21,405 nucleotides of DNA from a virus. The notes under the pieces are model-generated. The model was not told where the DNA came from, did no database searches, and saw nothing but the letters and a program-made list of their open reading frames with translations. A program made the translations under genes and the position numbers. The stretch covers positions 1-21,405 of IMG/VR virus record IMGVR_UViG_3300009507_000158. One strand, 5' to 3'. Shown one piece after another: positions 19,020-21,405 of the stretch (position 1 is the stretch's first letter; each line of letters opens with the position of its first letter).

Positions 19020-21405
19020 CTACGCTGGAGCTGGAAAGCAAGATTGGCCAATATAGTTTTCGTCTCCAAAGTTAACCTTCAATGATGTTCCAGACTCGCC
19101 CAAACTACACATACCTCCTGTTATAGTAGTTGTTAAAACCCTATATTCTCCAGGAGTATCAAATACTTTTTTGCTACTTACCGTTGCGTTATTTCCTACT
19201 TGTAATGTTATATTTCTAATTTCATTACTACTTGAGTCAACAGCTTGAACCCATCCACCTGTTGTGCCTTTAAATTGTATTGTAAAAGTAACAGTGTCAT
19301 CGTCTGATCCGCTACCACCTACGTTTGTCAATGTTGGTGTTATATACAGCGTTCCTTGTTCTAAAGCCCCTGTAGTATGTATTACTGTAGGTTGGCCAAA
19401 ATCTCCAGGCGAACTAGGATTTTTTGCAAGAACATTATAGCTATTGGATGAATTATTAGCAGGGTATGCAACACTCGTGCCGCTAGTACCGCTATTAAAA
19501 ACGGTAACTGAGCTTGTAGGAACTGATGTAGGTGTATTATACCCTGCAAAAACAACACCTAAACTTTCACCGCAACCTGTAAATGCTGATCCTTGCCATC
19601 CTTGACACAAGGCTTTATTTATGCGATTACCTGCTGCTGATCCAATTTGAAATTGCACAGAAGCAGATAAGCTATCTAATCCGTTCCCATCAGCATCAGT
19701 AGTCTTAACAACTACATCGTAAGAAGTAGCATCTGTTAAAATAGCATCATTAGATAATTCACCTGTTGTTGCATTTATTTGAATTTTAGCAGGAGTTTCT
19801 ACAGGACTAATTGAAACTATTGACCAATTAAGCTCTGTTGTATTAACCGTTGCATCAGCACTACCGTTTTTACCAGCTAATGTTATTATAGTTCCTACGG
19901 CTGCGCTAACTGTTGGCTGTTGAAAGTTGTCTATTACCGGAGCAACATTTGTTAATGCTATGCTTGGTAAAACAATATTATCCGCTGGGTTAGAAGCATA
20001 GGTAACATTTGCTGTTATATTATAAACACCTGTTAGAGGTGATTGTAAAATACTATCACTATAAAAGAAATCGGTATTCGTTGGTTTTATTTGAAAAGAA
20101 GTTTGGCTTGCGTTTTTCGTTATTGTAAAAAGTGTAGAAGATAAAACAGTATCTGCTCCATCTTTTATTGTTATAGAGTTCAATGTAACCGCGGAAGCTG
20201 GAGCAATTTGTCCATCTCCTTTTAAAAAGTTAAAACCAAAGCCTATAATATCATTGCTAGTTATACTCTCCGGAAAAGTTGTTGCTTGAAAATTAGAACC
20301 TATTAAACCGCTGTCTTGTGAACTTACCAGTGAATTAAGCGTCGCTAAATTACCTGATAACGATGTTTCCCAATATATATCTAGCAATGATTCTACAGGT
20401 TTTGTTTCCGCTATAGATAAAAACGGCACCATTGATAACACTGATTGAGCGGGCTCGTCTTCATTTACAGAAAGAGTTGTTACATAGGCTCCTATTGGAT
20501 TATTTTTATTTTGTGATTGACTACCTTTAATAATAAATGGGTTTGAGTCTCCATTGTAAAAAGTAGCGTCTGGTCCTGTTGTACCCCATGGTATTGCACC
20601 TGTAGGTTCTGGCGTTTCATTAACGCTTGTTACAGTTGTTGGATTAGCCGTGTCATCATAATTATACGCTTGTAATATGCTAGACTCACCATACTCTCCT
20701 TCTATGGCGTTTGCTTTAAAAGGAATTGCTTGTATTTCTAAATCTCTAACTGTACCTATTTGTATTATTTCTTGTTCTATATTACCAGGATAGTATTGAG
20801 CATTCCACGCTCTGTCTTGAAGATACGGAGGGCTAGCTATTGTTTTATTATTTATCCTAGGATTATTAATCCTTATCATTATGTTTTCACTACTAGTAAA
20901 ATCTCTGTCATTAGGACCTACTTCTGATAAATCTCTAGGTATTTTATTTATATTATCGCCTAGTAATGTTGTAAAAAAGCTAGTATCCCTTTCAGCATTT
21001 TGAATACCAGTTATAGGATATCCATTAACAAATCCAGGCAAATAAACATTGTAATACTCTTGCTCTGTTTGTTTTACAACTATTTTATAAGAATACCAAC
21101 CTAAAGGATTAGTAGCTGAATATAAACCAGGAGAGCCTGTGCTTGGACTATAAGCTGGATTTATTTGTTCGTATAAAGTTACGTTTAAAGCATTACCAAG
21201 CCAATCAAGTATTGGAGATTGTTGCTGTGTTGTTAAATCATTATAAGGGTTAAAAACAGTAGATCCAGGTGTATTAGCCACACCATCATAAGATGATAAT
21301 ATAACGTCTGATTGTCTTCCGTATTTATCTGACAGCACAAAACCAACTTGGTAAGTTCTATCTTGTTTTAATTGATGTTTCGGAAATTGAGTATAGTTGT
21401 CAAAA
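19020..21405 (-). CDS. Large beta-rich tail structural protein with cadherin/Ig-like domain (5' end outside window)
   Basis: The frame stays open to the window edge. The GTG at 21338 is internal, because upstream codons read FDNYTQFPKHQLKQDRTYQ and then VGFVLSDKYGRQSDVIL. At least 794 residues are visible. The YQVGFVLSDKYGRQSDVIL signature is shared, from memory, with large tail or muzzle proteins of Bacteroidetes phages. Near residues 465-565 (from the GTG) lies a cadherin/Ig-like unit: VGTIITLAGKNGSADATVN, TTGELSND and TTDADGNGLDSLS. The last 200 residues are Gly/Ser/Thr-rich with scattered Cys (CQGWQGSAFTGCGES, GGMCSLGESG, GQSCFPAPA) and look like stacked beta-sandwiches. Such add-on domains are common in surface-exposed tail parts that bind glycans. 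It ends 34 bases before the 469-residue gene. Whether it carries receptor binding or only tail structure cannot be decided here. Confidence 0.8.
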   Translation of the reverse strand, partial: FDNYTQFPKHQLKQDRTYQVGFVLSDKYGRQSDVILSSYDGVANTPGSTVFNPYNDLTTQQQSPILDWLGNALNVTLYEQINPAYSPSTGSPGLYSATNPLGWYSYKIVVKQTEQEYYNVYLPGFVNGYPITGIQNAERDTSFFTTLLGDNINKIPRDLSEVGPNDRDFTSSENIMIRINNPRINNKTIASPPYLQDRAWNAQYYPGNIEQEIIQIGTVRDLEIQAIPFKANAIEGEYGESSILQAYNYDDTANPTTVTSVNETPEPTGAIPWGTTGPDATFYNGDSNPFIIKGSQSQNKNNPIGAYVTTLSVNEDEPAQSVLSMVPFLSIAETKPVESLLDIYWETSLSGNLATLNSLVSSQDSGLIGSNFQATTFPESITSNDIIGFGFNFLKGDGQIAPASAVTLNSITIKDGADTVLSSTLFTITKNASQTSFQIKPTNTDFFYSDSILQSPLTGVYNITANVTYASNPADNIVLPSIALTNVAPVIDNFQQPTVSAAVGTIITLAGKNGSADATVNTTELNWSIVSISPVETPAKIQINATTGELSNDAILTDATSYDVVVKTTDADGNGLDSLSASVQFQIGSAAGNRINKALCQGWQGSAFTGCGESLGVVFAGYNTPTSVPTSSVTVFNSGTSGTSVAYPANNSSNSYNVLAKNPSSPGDFGQPTVIHTTGALEQGTLYITPTLTNVGGSGSDDDTVTFTIQFKGTTGGWVQAVDSSSNEIRNITLQVGNNATVSSKKVFDTPGEYRVLTTTITGGMCSLGESGTSLKVNFGDENYIGQSCFPAPA

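Overview
The window is AT-rich, almost fully coding and clearly from a tailed bacteriophage. It has two convergent gene blocks. The plus strand (1-6476) carries nucleotide-metabolism and DNA-processing genes. The minus strand (6594-21405) carries virion genes. A bidirectional terminator hairpin (about 6507-6541) separates them. No stretch longer than 300 bases lacks a gene; the largest gaps are 5736-5867 and 6477-6593. I see no tRNA, rRNA, CRISPR array or insertion sequence.

Host and lifestyle: start codons on both strands are preceded by A/T-rich sequence with no convincing Shine-Dalgarno motif, which is common in Bacteroidota. The RNR pair, the T7-type endonuclease I and the virion genes resemble those of marine short-tailed phages and, in the two tail proteins, Bacteroidetes/crAss-like phages. 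My best guess is a podovirus-like phage of a marine bacterium, possibly a flavobacterium. This is inferred from sequence style and remembered family resemblance, not from a database search.

Plus strand: the order is the 3' part of a thymidylate-synthase-fold enzyme; a GIY-YIG/MazG fusion; a small MazG-like protein; a T7 endonuclease I homologue; several very small overlapping ORFs, one with a tail-fibre-like motif; nrdB; a small coiled-coil ORF; nrdA without an ATP cone; and a GIY-YIG homing endonuclease. The key observation is that the thymidylate-synthase-fold protein has Asp where dUMP-specific enzymes have the dUMP-selecting Asn. That swap marks dCMP hydroxymethylases and methylases. With a MazG-type pyrophosphohydrolase next door, which could act like T4 dCTPase, and NrdA/NrdB supplying deoxynucleotides, the block reads as a candidate route to cytosine-modified phage DNA.

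Minus strand, in transcription order (right to left): a large beta-rich tail protein cut by the window edge; a 469-residue tail hub/nozzle-like protein; a 245-residue Ala/Gln-rich coiled-coil protein; a 522-residue virion protein; a giant 2751-residue protein; and a 119-residue M15 zinc peptidase. The order resembles the nozzle then ejection-protein order of T7-like phages. The giant protein is probably packaged and ejected with the DNA, and the peptidase probably cleaves peptidoglycan.
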